This document shows, in pieces, positions 15,336 through 22,925 of a DNA stretch of 64,000 bases. Source of the DNA: Pseudomaricurvus sp033283335. Its GTDB lineage: Bacteria > Pseudomonadota > Gammaproteobacteria > Pseudomonadales > Cellvibrionaceae. Location of the stretch: NCBI GenBank assembly GCA_033283335.1, contig JAWMQP010000001.1:744001-808000 (forward strand), read 5' to 3'. The position numbers and the translations under genes were made by a program. Under the pieces are notes generated by a model. That model was not told the DNA's origin. It made no database searches and was given only the letters and a program-made list of their open reading frames with translations. Positions within the stretch are counted from its first letter, which is position 1; every line of letters starts with the position of its first letter.

Positions 15336-15352
15336 GGAGGGGCTTCCCCTCC
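15336..15352 (+). promoter_or_regulatory. GC-rich hairpin in the PilZ leader
   Basis: GGAGGGG (15336-15342) pairs perfectly with CCCCTCC (15346-15352) around a 3-base loop, 24 bases before the start codon and inside the predicted sigma54 transcript. It contains an ACAGGAGG stretch resembling a CsrA/RsmA site or a decoy ribosome-binding site. The real one, AAAGGAG, lies just downstream. Confidence 0.5.
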
Positions 15353-15375
15353 CACCGGAAAGGAGCTTTTTACCC

Positions 15376-16152
15376 ATGGCCATTTTGCAATCTGTGCTGC
15401 AAAAGCTGAGTCGCAAACCTGAATTGAGCGTATTGCCCGCCTCTTTGCTGACCGAACCGGCCCACCGTCTGGCCCACAAGATCGAACGCTTTGCCCCGCT
15501 TTTCGACCTGCAGGAAAAGCGTCAGCTACTCGAAGTCTGCAGCCACCGCACAGGTGAAAGCTACCAGAGTATGATTCTGGCCGTGGATGTCCATACCAAC
15601 ACACTGGAAATGGATGAGCCTTTCCCGCTGTTAACCGGCCACCTTTTTGAAGTCGGGGATGAGCTCATCATTAAACATCACGACCGGGGCCGCATCCTGA
15701 CAATGTCAGCTCCCCTGGTCGCCATTGAACATCAACACAGTACCCCGGTGTATCGTCTGTTATTGCCTGAATCGATTGGCTATCAGCAAAGGCGCCAGTA
15801 TCCGCGGATCAACTTAAGCCGCCAGCAGCCGTTGTCGGTCAGATTACAATCGCCATTGCGCACGCCCTGGTATGCCACCGCCAATAACATTTCAGCCGGT
15901 GGCATGCGGGTGGTGGTTGGCGGCAATGTCACCGATCAGCTGATGCGTGACACCCTTCTACCTAACTGTGAGTTCGAATTGCAGGATCGCCTTACGATCC
16001 GCTGCCAGGCCACAGTCAAAGCGTTTCGATTCCAGCGCCGCCCCTATCGGCATACCGAAATCAGCCTGGCCTTCGAGGATTTGGGGGCGCAACAGAGTCA
16101 GCAACTGCACCAGCTTATCAACACCCTGATGGCACCTGAAATTGCAGCTTGA
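15376..16152 (+). CDS. PilZ-domain c-di-GMP effector with YcgR-like N-terminal domain (possible FlgZ)
   Basis: A 258-residue protein with a beta-rich N-terminal region at about 60-130, like the YcgR/FlgZ flagellar brake. A C-terminal PilZ domain follows. Both c-di-GMP contact motifs are intact: RxxxR at Arg140-Arg144 (RRQYPR) and N-x-S-x-x-G at 171-176 (NISAGG). YcgR-type proteins slow or bias the motor when c-di-GMP is high. In Pseudomonas the FlgZ gene follows flgN; that position is empty here, so this gene may be its relocated counterpart. A sigma54 promoter supports a flagellar role. The motor function is inferred. Confidence 0.85.
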   Translation: MAILQSVLQKLSRKPELSVLPASLLTEPAHRLAHKIERFAPLFDLQEKRQLLEVCSHRTGESYQSMILAVDVHTNTLEMDEPFPLLTGHLFEVGDELIIKHHDRGRILTMSAPLVAIEHQHSTPVYRLLLPESIGYQQRRQYPRINLSRQQPLSVRLQSPLRTPWYATANNISAGGMRVVVGGNVTDQLMRDTLLPNCEFELQDRLTIRCQATVKAFRFQRRPYRHTEISLAFEDLGAQQSQQLHQLINTLMAPEIAA

Positions 16153-16163
16153 AAAAACCAACA

Positions 16164-16185
16164 TTGAGTGCCATCCGGCACTCAA
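16164..16185. terminator. Perfect 9-bp hairpin after the PilZ gene
   Basis: TTGAGTGCC (16164-16172) pairs with GGCACTCAA (16177-16185) around ATCC, 12 bases past the PilZ gene stop. It has no T run on the plus strand, so as an intrinsic terminator it is atypical. It may act with another factor or protect the 3' end. Confidence 0.4.
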
Positions 16186-16222
16186 GATTCCACTGGACTG
16201 GCCGTTAAAGACATAATTCGAA

Positions 16223-16236
16223 GACTTTTAAAAGTC
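16223..16236. promoter_or_regulatory. 14-bp perfect palindrome upstream of the chemoreceptor gene
   Basis: GACTTTTAAAAGTC is a perfect palindrome 41 bases before the ATG at 16278. It could be an operator for a dimeric regulator. No regulator is identified. Confidence 0.35.
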
Positions 16237-16277
16237 CGATCCCAGAGAGAACAATCCATCAGTAGTAGGGAAAGCCT

Positions 16278-17849
16278 ATGCGTGATAACGGCCCTGTAAC
16301 CGGCAAAGAAGTGCTGCTTCAAGCCGGCGATGAAATCGTTTCTGCCACCGATACCCGGGGCATGATCACCTTTTGCAACGACACCTTCTGTGACATCGCC
16401 GGTTTTACCCGCGACGAGTTATTGGGTGAACCTCATAATATACTCCGCCATCGCGATATGCCCTCTGCCGCTTTTGGCAACCTGTGGGGGAATGTTAAAG
16501 CCGGCAAGCCCTGGATGGGGATGGTCAAAAACCGCTGTAAAAACGGCGACCATTATTGGGTTGACGCTTATGTCACCCCACTGATCGCCCAGGGTCAAGT
16601 GACCGGCTATGAATCCGTACGAGTAAAGGCCGACAGGATTCTGGTGCAGCGGGCCGAGCAAACCTACCAGCGATTACAGCAAGGCAAAAGCGCCGTCCCC
16701 GCTTTGCAGCGTTGGCGATATCTGATTACAGAACTTCTAGGATTCAGCGCCGTCAGCTGGCTGCTGCTTCTGGCGATACAGGCTTTTACCGGCAATATCA
16801 GCAGCACTGCCTTAGTACTTACCTTGACTGGAGCGCTGCTGTTGGCCGGGGCCGGTTGCGGACTGGCCAGGCTTTCCCGCCAGCCGGCCTTACACGCAGC
16901 CCGCAACATCATCCATGACCCGATGGCTGCTTATATTTATACCGGTCGGGCTGATGGTATCGGTGAAATCCTGTTAGCCCAACAGACCCAACAGGCCCGC
17001 ATGCGCACAGCACTGGGACGCTTTCGCGAATCGTCAAAACAGGTCTTGGAGCGGGCCGAACTGTCACTGGAACAGACCCGTTGTTGCCACAATGGCATGA
17101 CAGCTCAGCAAATGGAAACCGAAAAAGTGGCGGTAGCCATGCAACAAATGTCATTGGCGGTACAGGAAGTGGCCGCTGGCGCCACGCAAACTTCGGGCGC
17201 AACCAGCCAGGCATTGCAACAGGTTTCGGAAGGCACCCAGGTATTACAAGGCGCCAGTGATGCGATTCAGAATCTGACGAATAATGTATCCAACCTGAGC
17301 CAGGTGGTTAACCGACTGACAGAAGACAGCTCACAGATTTCTTCGGTGATCGATGTGATTGGTGGCATTGCAGAACAGACAAACCTGTTGGCCCTGAATG
17401 CAGCCATTGAAGCAGCCCGTGCCGGTGAGCAAGGTCGCGGATTTGCGGTGGTAGCCGATGAAGTTCGCACCCTGGCACAGCGTACCCAGGAATCCACACA
17501 GCATATTCAGGACATCATCGAAAAACTCGGGCGCGCCACCTCGGATGCATCCTCCAATATGGACATTTGCCAGCAGCTGGCCGAGCGCAGTGTGGGTGAA
17601 ATGTCCAATGTGAATAATGCCCTGGGGGCCGTCAGCAGCTCGGTAAACAGTATTGACCAGATGTCCCAGCAAATTGCGTCCGCCGCCGAAGAGCAATCGG
17701 CCACGGCCATTGAAATTGAGAGAAACACCCAGGCCATATCTGATATTTCCAACCGCACTCAACAGGATTCCAACGCCGCAGCGGACTTGAACCAGCAAAT
17801 GACCAACCTGGCCCAAAGCCAGTACCACTTAATTGAGCGCTTCCAGTAA
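16278..17849 (+). CDS. PAS-domain methyl-accepting chemotaxis protein (Aer-like)
   Basis: A 523-residue receptor. It has an N-terminal PAS domain at about 15-115 (TDTRGMITFCNDTFCDIAGF, then HNILRHRDMP, as in the FAD-binding energy sensor Aer). Two closely spaced membrane helices follow at about 155-195 with almost no periplasmic loop. The cytoplasmic signalling domain has the hairpin tip IAEQTNLLALNAAIEAARAG and then GRGFAVVADEVRTLA. This Aer-type layout fits redox or oxygen taxis, though flavin binding is not provable from sequence. It lies after the PilZ gene with a 14-bp palindrome between. Confidence 0.92.
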   Translation: MRDNGPVTGKEVLLQAGDEIVSATDTRGMITFCNDTFCDIAGFTRDELLGEPHNILRHRDMPSAAFGNLWGNVKAGKPWMGMVKNRCKNGDHYWVDAYVTPLIAQGQVTGYESVRVKADRILVQRAEQTYQRLQQGKSAVPALQRWRYLITELLGFSAVSWLLLLAIQAFTGNISSTALVLTLTGALLLAGAGCGLARLSRQPALHAARNIIHDPMAAYIYTGRADGIGEILLAQQTQQARMRTALGRFRESSKQVLERAELSLEQTRCCHNGMTAQQMETEKVAVAMQQMSLAVQEVAAGATQTSGATSQALQQVSEGTQVLQGASDAIQNLTNNVSNLSQVVNRLTEDSSQISSVIDVIGGIAEQTNLLALNAAIEAARAGEQGRGFAVVADEVRTLAQRTQESTQHIQDIIEKLGRATSDASSNMDICQQLAERSVGEMSNVNNALGAVSSSVNSIDQMSQQIASAAEEQSATAIEIERNTQAISDISNRTQQDSNAAADLNQQMTNLAQSQYHLIERFQ

Positions 17850-18006
17850 GCCAGCGCCGGCAAACAAACACCGCATCGACATTACCAGGCAGGTCACGGC
17901 GAAAGCAGCTGTCCAAGCACATTGACCTGACGTATTGATCGATGCGGTTTGCGTTCCCCGGCCACGGCCCTACAATAGCCGCACATTTGCCGTACTGGGA
18001 GCCCGC

Positions 18007-19335
18007 ATGAGCGAATCCATCACCCTTCCTGAGCCACCACAGACCGAGCAGGATATCCTCGCTATAGACCGTTCGCACGTCTGGCACCCCTACGCCTCGT
18101 TTATCGATGCACCTCCAGTGTATCCGGTGGATTCAGCCCGGGGATGCACCCTGACGCTGAGCAATGGCCAGCAGCTGCTGGATGGCATGTCTTCCTGGTG
18201 GTGCACGATTCACGGTTATAACAACGCGACGCTCAATCAGGCCGTAGAGGAACAATTACAGAACATGTCCCACGTCATGTTCGGAGGTTTGACCCACAAG
18301 CCGGCTGCAGAGCTGGTGCAACTGCTTGTCGCCATCACCCCGCCGAGCCTGAACAAGGTTTTCCTGTCGGACTCGGGCTCTGTCAGTGTCGAAGTCGCCA
18401 TGAAAATGGCCATTCAATACTGGCACAGCCAGGGCAAGCCGAACAAAAACAAATTGCTGAGCCTGCGCAACGGCTACCATGGTGACACGTTTGGCGCCAT
18501 GTCGGTGTGTGACCCGGTAACCGGCATGCACCATATGTTCAATCACAGCCTGATCCAGCATCACTTTGTCGATGCCCCGATTGCCGGCTATCACCGCCCC
18601 TGGGACGATGCCCATATAGCCGACTTCAAACAGCAGATCGGACAGCATCGCGACTCCCTGGCAGCTGTCATCCTGGAGCCTATTGTGCAAGGCGCCGGAG
18701 GTATGCGCTTTTATTCCCCGCAATACCTCAAACAGGTGCGCCAGCTCTGCGACCAGCACGACGTCCTGCTGATTGCCGATGAAATCGCCACCGGCTTCGG
18801 CCGCACAGGAAAACTGTTTGCCTGTGAGCACGCGGATATCGAACCCGACATTCTCTGCCTGGGCAAGGCCCTCACCGGCGGCTATATGACCATGGCCGCG
18901 ACCCTGTGCAACGACCGAATCAGTGACGGCATCTGCCGCGGAGAAGCTGGCGTATTCATGCACGGTCCCACGTTTATGGGCAACCCGTTGGCCGCCGCCA
19001 CTGCGGTGGCCAGTACCCGCCTGCTGCTGAGCCAGGACTGGCAAAGCAATATCGCTCGCATACAGTCACGGTTAGAGACCGGACTGGCGCCCTGTCGCGA
19101 CTATGAACATGTGGCGGATGTACGGGTACTGGGGGCCATTGGCGTGGTGGAAATGAAAACGCCGGTGATTATGGCTGAGATACAAACAGCGTTTATGGCC
19201 GAAGGCGTCTGGATTCGCCCGTTTGGCAAGCTGGTGTATGTGATGCCACCCTATGTGATGACGGATGAGGAGCTGGAGACGCTGACCAGTGCGATGACTA
19301 AGGTGTTAGCCCGCTCCGAGCTATTCCAAGTTTAG
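18007..19335 (+). CDS. bioA: Adenosylmethionine-8-amino-7-oxononanoate aminotransferase BioA
   Basis: This PLP enzyme makes 7,8-diaminopelargonate in biotin synthesis, using S-adenosylmethionine as amino donor. The 442 residues from the ATG at 18007 begin with the family motif HVWHPYASF. They contain LDGMSSWWCTIHGYNN, the LLIADEIATGFGRTGK segment with the PLP-contacting Asp, and the Schiff-base lysine in LCLGKALTGGYM. No other bio gene lies nearby, so biotin synthesis is split in this genome. The in-frame start at 17935 is less likely. Confidence 0.96.
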   Translation: MSESITLPEPPQTEQDILAIDRSHVWHPYASFIDAPPVYPVDSARGCTLTLSNGQQLLDGMSSWWCTIHGYNNATLNQAVEEQLQNMSHVMFGGLTHKPAAELVQLLVAITPPSLNKVFLSDSGSVSVEVAMKMAIQYWHSQGKPNKNKLLSLRNGYHGDTFGAMSVCDPVTGMHHMFNHSLIQHHFVDAPIAGYHRPWDDAHIADFKQQIGQHRDSLAAVILEPIVQGAGGMRFYSPQYLKQVRQLCDQHDVLLIADEIATGFGRTGKLFACEHADIEPDILCLGKALTGGYMTMAATLCNDRISDGICRGEAGVFMHGPTFMGNPLAAATAVASTRLLLSQDWQSNIARIQSRLETGLAPCRDYEHVADVRVLGAIGVVEMKTPVIMAEIQTAFMAEGVWIRPFGKLVYVMPPYVMTDEELETLTSAMTKVLARSELFQV

Positions 19336-19363
19336 AATGGAGTTGGCACAGGGCCAGACAGAT

Positions 19364-19465
19364 GGGAGCCGGCGCTTGTTGTCACGGCCGTCGGCAGCAT
19401 GGATGCTGCCGTCGAGCTTACAAGGATGTATTCACAGCGTGCCGTGACAACAAGTGCCGGCTCCC
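19364..19465. repeat. Large palindromic intergenic element between bioA and trpS
   Basis: The 102-bp element has 25-bp terminal inverted arms (19364-19388 and 19441-19465) that match at 24 of 25 positions. Inside lies a second hairpin, CGGCAGCAT-GG-ATGCTGCCG (19392-19411). It lies in the 148-bp gap between the convergent bioA and trpS genes. From memory, very similar palindromic sequences recur between genes in other marine gammaproteobacteria, which would make it a dispersed REP/MITE-like element. Only one copy is present in this window. It may also serve as a bidirectional transcript end. Confidence 0.7.
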
Positions 19466-19483
19466 GTCCGGCACGAAAAAACC

Positions 19484-20497
19484 TTAGCGGATAGGACGAA
19501 TACCCACTGCAGCGCGGCAATGCTCCATCAGCGGCTCACTGTACTGACGGGCCTTTTCCGCACCTTCCAACAACTTGGCTTCAATGTCCGCCGGCCTGGC
19601 CATCAGGTCGTTGTAACGCTCACGGGCTTCCGCCAGCTCGCCATTGACCAATTCAAACAGTTGCTTCTTCGCTTCACCCCAGGCAATACCATCGGCAAAC
19701 GCCTGGCGCATCTCTGCGGTTTGCTCATCGGAAGCAAACGCCTGCCAGATCTGAAATACCGTAGACGTATCCGGATCTTTCGGCTCACCGGGCTCCAGCA
19801 AATTGGTTTTGATCTTGTTGATGTGCTTTTTCAACTGTTTTTCCGGCAAGAACAGAGGAATGGTATTGCCATAGCTCTTACTCATCTTGCGGCCGTCCAG
19901 GCCCTGCAGCACCGCCACCTTCTCGTCCACCACCGCTTCCGGCAAAGCAAAGGTCTCACCGTAGTGATGATTAAAACGGGCAGCAATATCGCGGGCCATT
20001 TCCACGTGCTGAATCTGGTCCTTACCAACGGGGACCTGATTGGCGTTGAACATCAGGATATCGGCCGCCATCAGTACCGGATAGCTGTACAGCCCCATGG
20101 TTACGCCAAAGTCTGGATCCTCGCCCGCTTCCTGATTGGCAGCAACTGCCGCCTTATAAGCGTGGGCACGGTTCATCAGACCTTTGGCCGCCATGCAGTT
20201 CAACATCCAGCACAACTCGGTGATACCGGGGATATCCGATTGGCGATAAAAAACCACATTGTCGGTGTTCAACCCCAGAGCCAGCCAGGTAGCGGCGATC
20301 TCGGTGGTGGACTGATGCACCTGCTCGGGGTCCTGGCACTTAATCAACGCGTGATAATTGGCCAGGAAGTAAAACGACAAATTTTCGGGCTGCTGACTGG
20401 CCTCAATGGCCGGGCGAATTGCGCCCACATAGTTGCCCAAATGTGGAGTACCTGTGGTGGTGATACCGGTCAAAACCCGGGTCTTAGTGTCTGCCAT
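19484..20497 (-). CDS. trpS: Tryptophanyl-tRNA synthetase
   Basis: A class I synthetase charging tRNA-Trp. The 337 residues from the ATG of MADTKTRVLTGI contain the HIGH-type motif TGTPHLGNYVGA at the N-terminus, the Trp-pocket segment MGLYSYPVLMAADILMF, and KMSKS in LDGRKMSKSYGNTIPLF. An in-frame ATG eight codons upstream (20521) is possible, but the region lacks family similarity. The downstream neighbour bioA is convergent. Confidence 0.95.
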   Translation of the reverse strand: MADTKTRVLTGITTTGTPHLGNYVGAIRPAIEASQQPENLSFYFLANYHALIKCQDPEQVHQSTTEIAATWLALGLNTDNVVFYRQSDIPGITELCWMLNCMAAKGLMNRAHAYKAAVAANQEAGEDPDFGVTMGLYSYPVLMAADILMFNANQVPVGKDQIQHVEMARDIAARFNHHYGETFALPEAVVDEKVAVLQGLDGRKMSKSYGNTIPLFLPEKQLKKHINKIKTNLLEPGEPKDPDTSTVFQIWQAFASDEQTAEMRQAFADGIAWGEAKKQLFELVNGELAEARERYNDLMARPADIEAKLLEGAEKARQYSEPLMEHCRAAVGIRPIR

Positions 20498-20535
20498 AAC
20501 TGCTACTGAATCTCTGTCCATTACTCTGGGGGCCG

Positions 20536-21660
20536 CTATGATACCAAGCCCTCCAGCAATTGACGATACGGCTCCCGCCAACATGACCATCCCCAGTGAC
20601 TGACATCCGGCTTTGGCAGTTGAGCCTGCTGCAAGGCACAAATCCGGTCAACAGCAACCTGGGCCTGAACCGAGAGTTCCAAGTCCACACCCGCACTCGT
20701 CACCTCATACAGAAAGTGCCCCGCTGCCAATTCAGGATAGGACACACGATTTGGCAACACAGGTGAGCATCCCTGCGCCATGGCTTCGAGTACTGCCAAT
20801 CCCTGAAATTCATGCAAAGCGGTCGACAACACCATATCCGCGGAGGCCAACCACTGCCGATAGCGGGTCAAGTCCGGCTCGTGCCCATACTGCACCAACT
20901 CCCGGGCAAATTCGGCGCGAATGGTTGTCAAGGGTTCAGGAACCTGGCGAAAACTCTGCCCCAACAGGCACAACTGAAAATCCACTGACCGCGCACGAAG
21001 CGCTCGCAGGATAGCCAGCAGCAAGTCTGGCCCCTTGTCATATTCCCAGCGCGCCGCCCAGAGAAGCCTCAAAGGCCGCTTGCCGTCAACCTCGGGCCAA
21101 ACTGTCTCGAGCCCCGACACAGGATCAAAACAATCGTTTTCCAGCGGCACCGGCAACACTCTGGCACACGAATGCAACAGGTCCAACAAACCGTCGGGTA
21201 CATGATCGGGTAATTTCCGCAGCAGGCGTTGCGCTCCCTGGAAAAAGCTATCGCGATTAAATTCCGTATTAAACACCACCACATCGGCACTCAGTGCGGT
21301 GTACAGATTCAGGATTTGGGGCTCAACGTTGTTTTTAGTATGGCCGCTGTCAGGGTAGGCAAACTGATTTTCGTGAAAATAAACCAGGGTTGGCAAAGCT
21401 GCTAGGGAGGGAACGAAGCCCCGCAGGGCCGACAGATCGACCATTGAGGTAGCGATAAGCAGATCGTAGTGTTTTTGCAGAATCTGCCGCTGCCCGAAAG
21501 CCCAGCTCAGGCTGTTGCCTCTTACCCGCCAACTGAAATAGCGAGCGGGAAGAGATAATACGGTCCATTCGTAATGAGGAAATTGCGCTTGCAAACCCCG
21601 ATACCAGCGCCGGTGACTGTCAGCGTCATAGGCCGATAACAGCAGAATTTTTAACGCCAA
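20536..21660 (-). CDS. tRNA-queuosine alpha-mannosyltransferase-like glycosyltransferase (DUF3524/GTDC1 family)
   Basis: The 374-residue protein has the DUF3524 N-terminal domain (ILLLSAYDADSHRRWYRGL, then LPARYFSWRVRGNSLSW). A GT-B C-terminal half follows with LRLLWAARWEYDKGPDLLL and HEFQGLAVLEAMAQGCSPVL. The human member (GTDC1/QTMAN) mannosylates queuosine in tRNA-Asp. Bacterial homologues are widespread in gammaproteobacteria, and I infer the same reaction. It ends 38 bases upstream of the trpS start and begins 2 bases after the stop of the cNMP-binding gene, so it is probably in one operon. Confidence 0.82.
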   Translation of the reverse strand: MALKILLLSAYDADSHRRWYRGLQAQFPHYEWTVLSLPARYFSWRVRGNSLSWAFGQRQILQKHYDLLIATSMVDLSALRGFVPSLAALPTLVYFHENQFAYPDSGHTKNNVEPQILNLYTALSADVVVFNTEFNRDSFFQGAQRLLRKLPDHVPDGLLDLLHSCARVLPVPLENDCFDPVSGLETVWPEVDGKRPLRLLWAARWEYDKGPDLLLAILRALRARSVDFQLCLLGQSFRQVPEPLTTIRAEFARELVQYGHEPDLTRYRQWLASADMVLSTALHEFQGLAVLEAMAQGCSPVLPNRVSYPELAAGHFLYEVTSAGVDLELSVQAQVAVDRICALQQAQLPKPDVSHWGWSCWREPYRQLLEGLVS

Positions 21661-21662
21661 TG

Positions 21663-22748
21663 CTATTGAACCGTCGAGGAATAGATCTGTTCCGATTCCA
21701 GCAAAATGCGCGCATCAAAACCCGCCTGGCAGAGCAGATAAGCCGCCAGATGACTGCGACGACCAGCATCATCGGTGACGACATAGTGCATCTTGCTATC
21801 CAGCTCATAAAGACGCTCACGCAAAGACGCCAAGGGCAGGTTTTTACTGCCTGGGACGTGATGCAGCCGGTATTCCAGAGGCATGCGCACATCCAGCAGC
21901 TGGAACTGCTCTTTGCGGGTCTGGAACTCATCAAAAGTGAGTGTCTCCTGAACCGGTTCATGCAACAAGCGGGTAAAATCCTCTTTGCCCAGACGCATCA
22001 ACATCCCATCGGTCAGCATCGTAACACTGGCATTGCGGGGGGTTTCAGCCACCAGCGCCTCTTCACCAAAATACTGACCGGTCTCGAGTTTGACATTGAC
22101 CTTGCCGGTCACGTTTTTTACTTGTGCCTGGCCCTTATCAATGACGTAGAAGTAATCGCCGGTTTCCCCTTCGCGAATGACCTCCTGGCCAGCCTTAACC
22201 TCGATCGCTTCAAAGCTGGTAAACAACTGACGTATATGGGCAGGAGGAACCCGGGTAAACAACAGCGAAGAAAATAATCCCGACATCCAGTCGCCATGAT
22301 TTTCCTCGACTTCCACCTGGGCCTTGGACAGATTCAGGCCCGACAGAGGATCGTCACCCTCCCCCTGGATTCTTTCATTGGCCACTTCATCAACAGCCTG
22401 GCTCCACACCATTGCCAGATCCAGAAAGTCGGCTTCAACACGCAGCAGCCTTACCGCCGTCTTGGCAACCGCTGACACCTGAGTCGGTGAGGTTTCGGTC
22501 AGCATCATACGGGCTCTGGGCTCATCAGCATTCACCGTTTCAGTGGAAAAATTCGAGCCAATCAGGTCCACCGTACCTTCAATCAGGAAATAACGGTAAT
22601 CCGCCGGTTTGCCCCGGCGAAACAGGAGCTTTCCCTTTTCCTCATCCATCAACACTGTGTGCGCTGCCACCTGCTCCACATAGTGATCATCCAGTCCATC
22701 AAAGGGCTGGAAGTGTTTTAAAAAGGGTTTTAATGGGGTCTGGGACAT
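21663..22748 (-). CDS. Cyclic-nucleotide-binding-domain protein with degenerate rhodanese domain
   Basis: A 361-residue cytoplasmic protein. It has two cNMP-binding-like domains, a divergent one at about 25-125 (LLFRRGKPADYRYFLIEGTV) and a canonical one at about 150-255 (VIREGETGDYFYVIDKGQAQ, GQYFGEEALVAETPRNASV). A C-terminal rhodanese fold lies at about 270-355 (LLDVRMPLEYRLHHVPGSKN). The position of the rhodanese catalytic cysteine reads VVTDDAGRRS, so sulfurtransferase activity is not expected. It is followed 2 bases later by the mannosyltransferase-like gene. Its function is unknown; it is probably a nucleotide-responsive regulatory protein. Confidence 0.8.
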   Translation of the reverse strand: MSQTPLKPFLKHFQPFDGLDDHYVEQVAAHTVLMDEEKGKLLFRRGKPADYRYFLIEGTVDLIGSNFSTETVNADEPRARMMLTETSPTQVSAVAKTAVRLLRVEADFLDLAMVWSQAVDEVANERIQGEGDDPLSGLNLSKAQVEVEENHGDWMSGLFSSLLFTRVPPAHIRQLFTSFEAIEVKAGQEVIREGETGDYFYVIDKGQAQVKNVTGKVNVKLETGQYFGEEALVAETPRNASVTMLTDGMLMRLGKEDFTRLLHEPVQETLTFDEFQTRKEQFQLLDVRMPLEYRLHHVPGSKNLPLASLRERLYELDSKMHYVVTDDAGRRSHLAAYLLCQAGFDARILLESEQIYSSTVQ

Positions 22749-22925
22749 GGATAACTCTGTCAATGCTGGAATCTGTCAGGACTAAAATCAGTCAAGACAG
22801 AAAGTTAAGTCGATGGTCGGATGACGGCCGGGTATGGATAACCGTCATCCGAATCGCTCATTATAACGACTGTACCCTAGTGCCACTGTGACTTGAATCA
22901 CCCTCAAGTCGCTTGATGAGGCAGG

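Larger units (their letters stand above)
14968..15375. other. 408-bp divergent intergenic region between ttcA and the PilZ gene
   Basis: No gene is supported here. Reading toward the PilZ gene it holds a consensus sigma54 promoter at 15303-15318 and a strong hairpin at 15336-15352. A TATAAT at 15258-15263 lacks a well-spaced -35 partner. I see no clear promoter for ttcA. Confidence 0.6.

Noticed and set aside
19336..19520. Short frames within the palindromic element (for example one encoding MDAAVELTRMYSQRA)
   Set aside because: They coincide with inverted-repeat arms and lack ribosome-binding sites; the palindrome explains the open frame.
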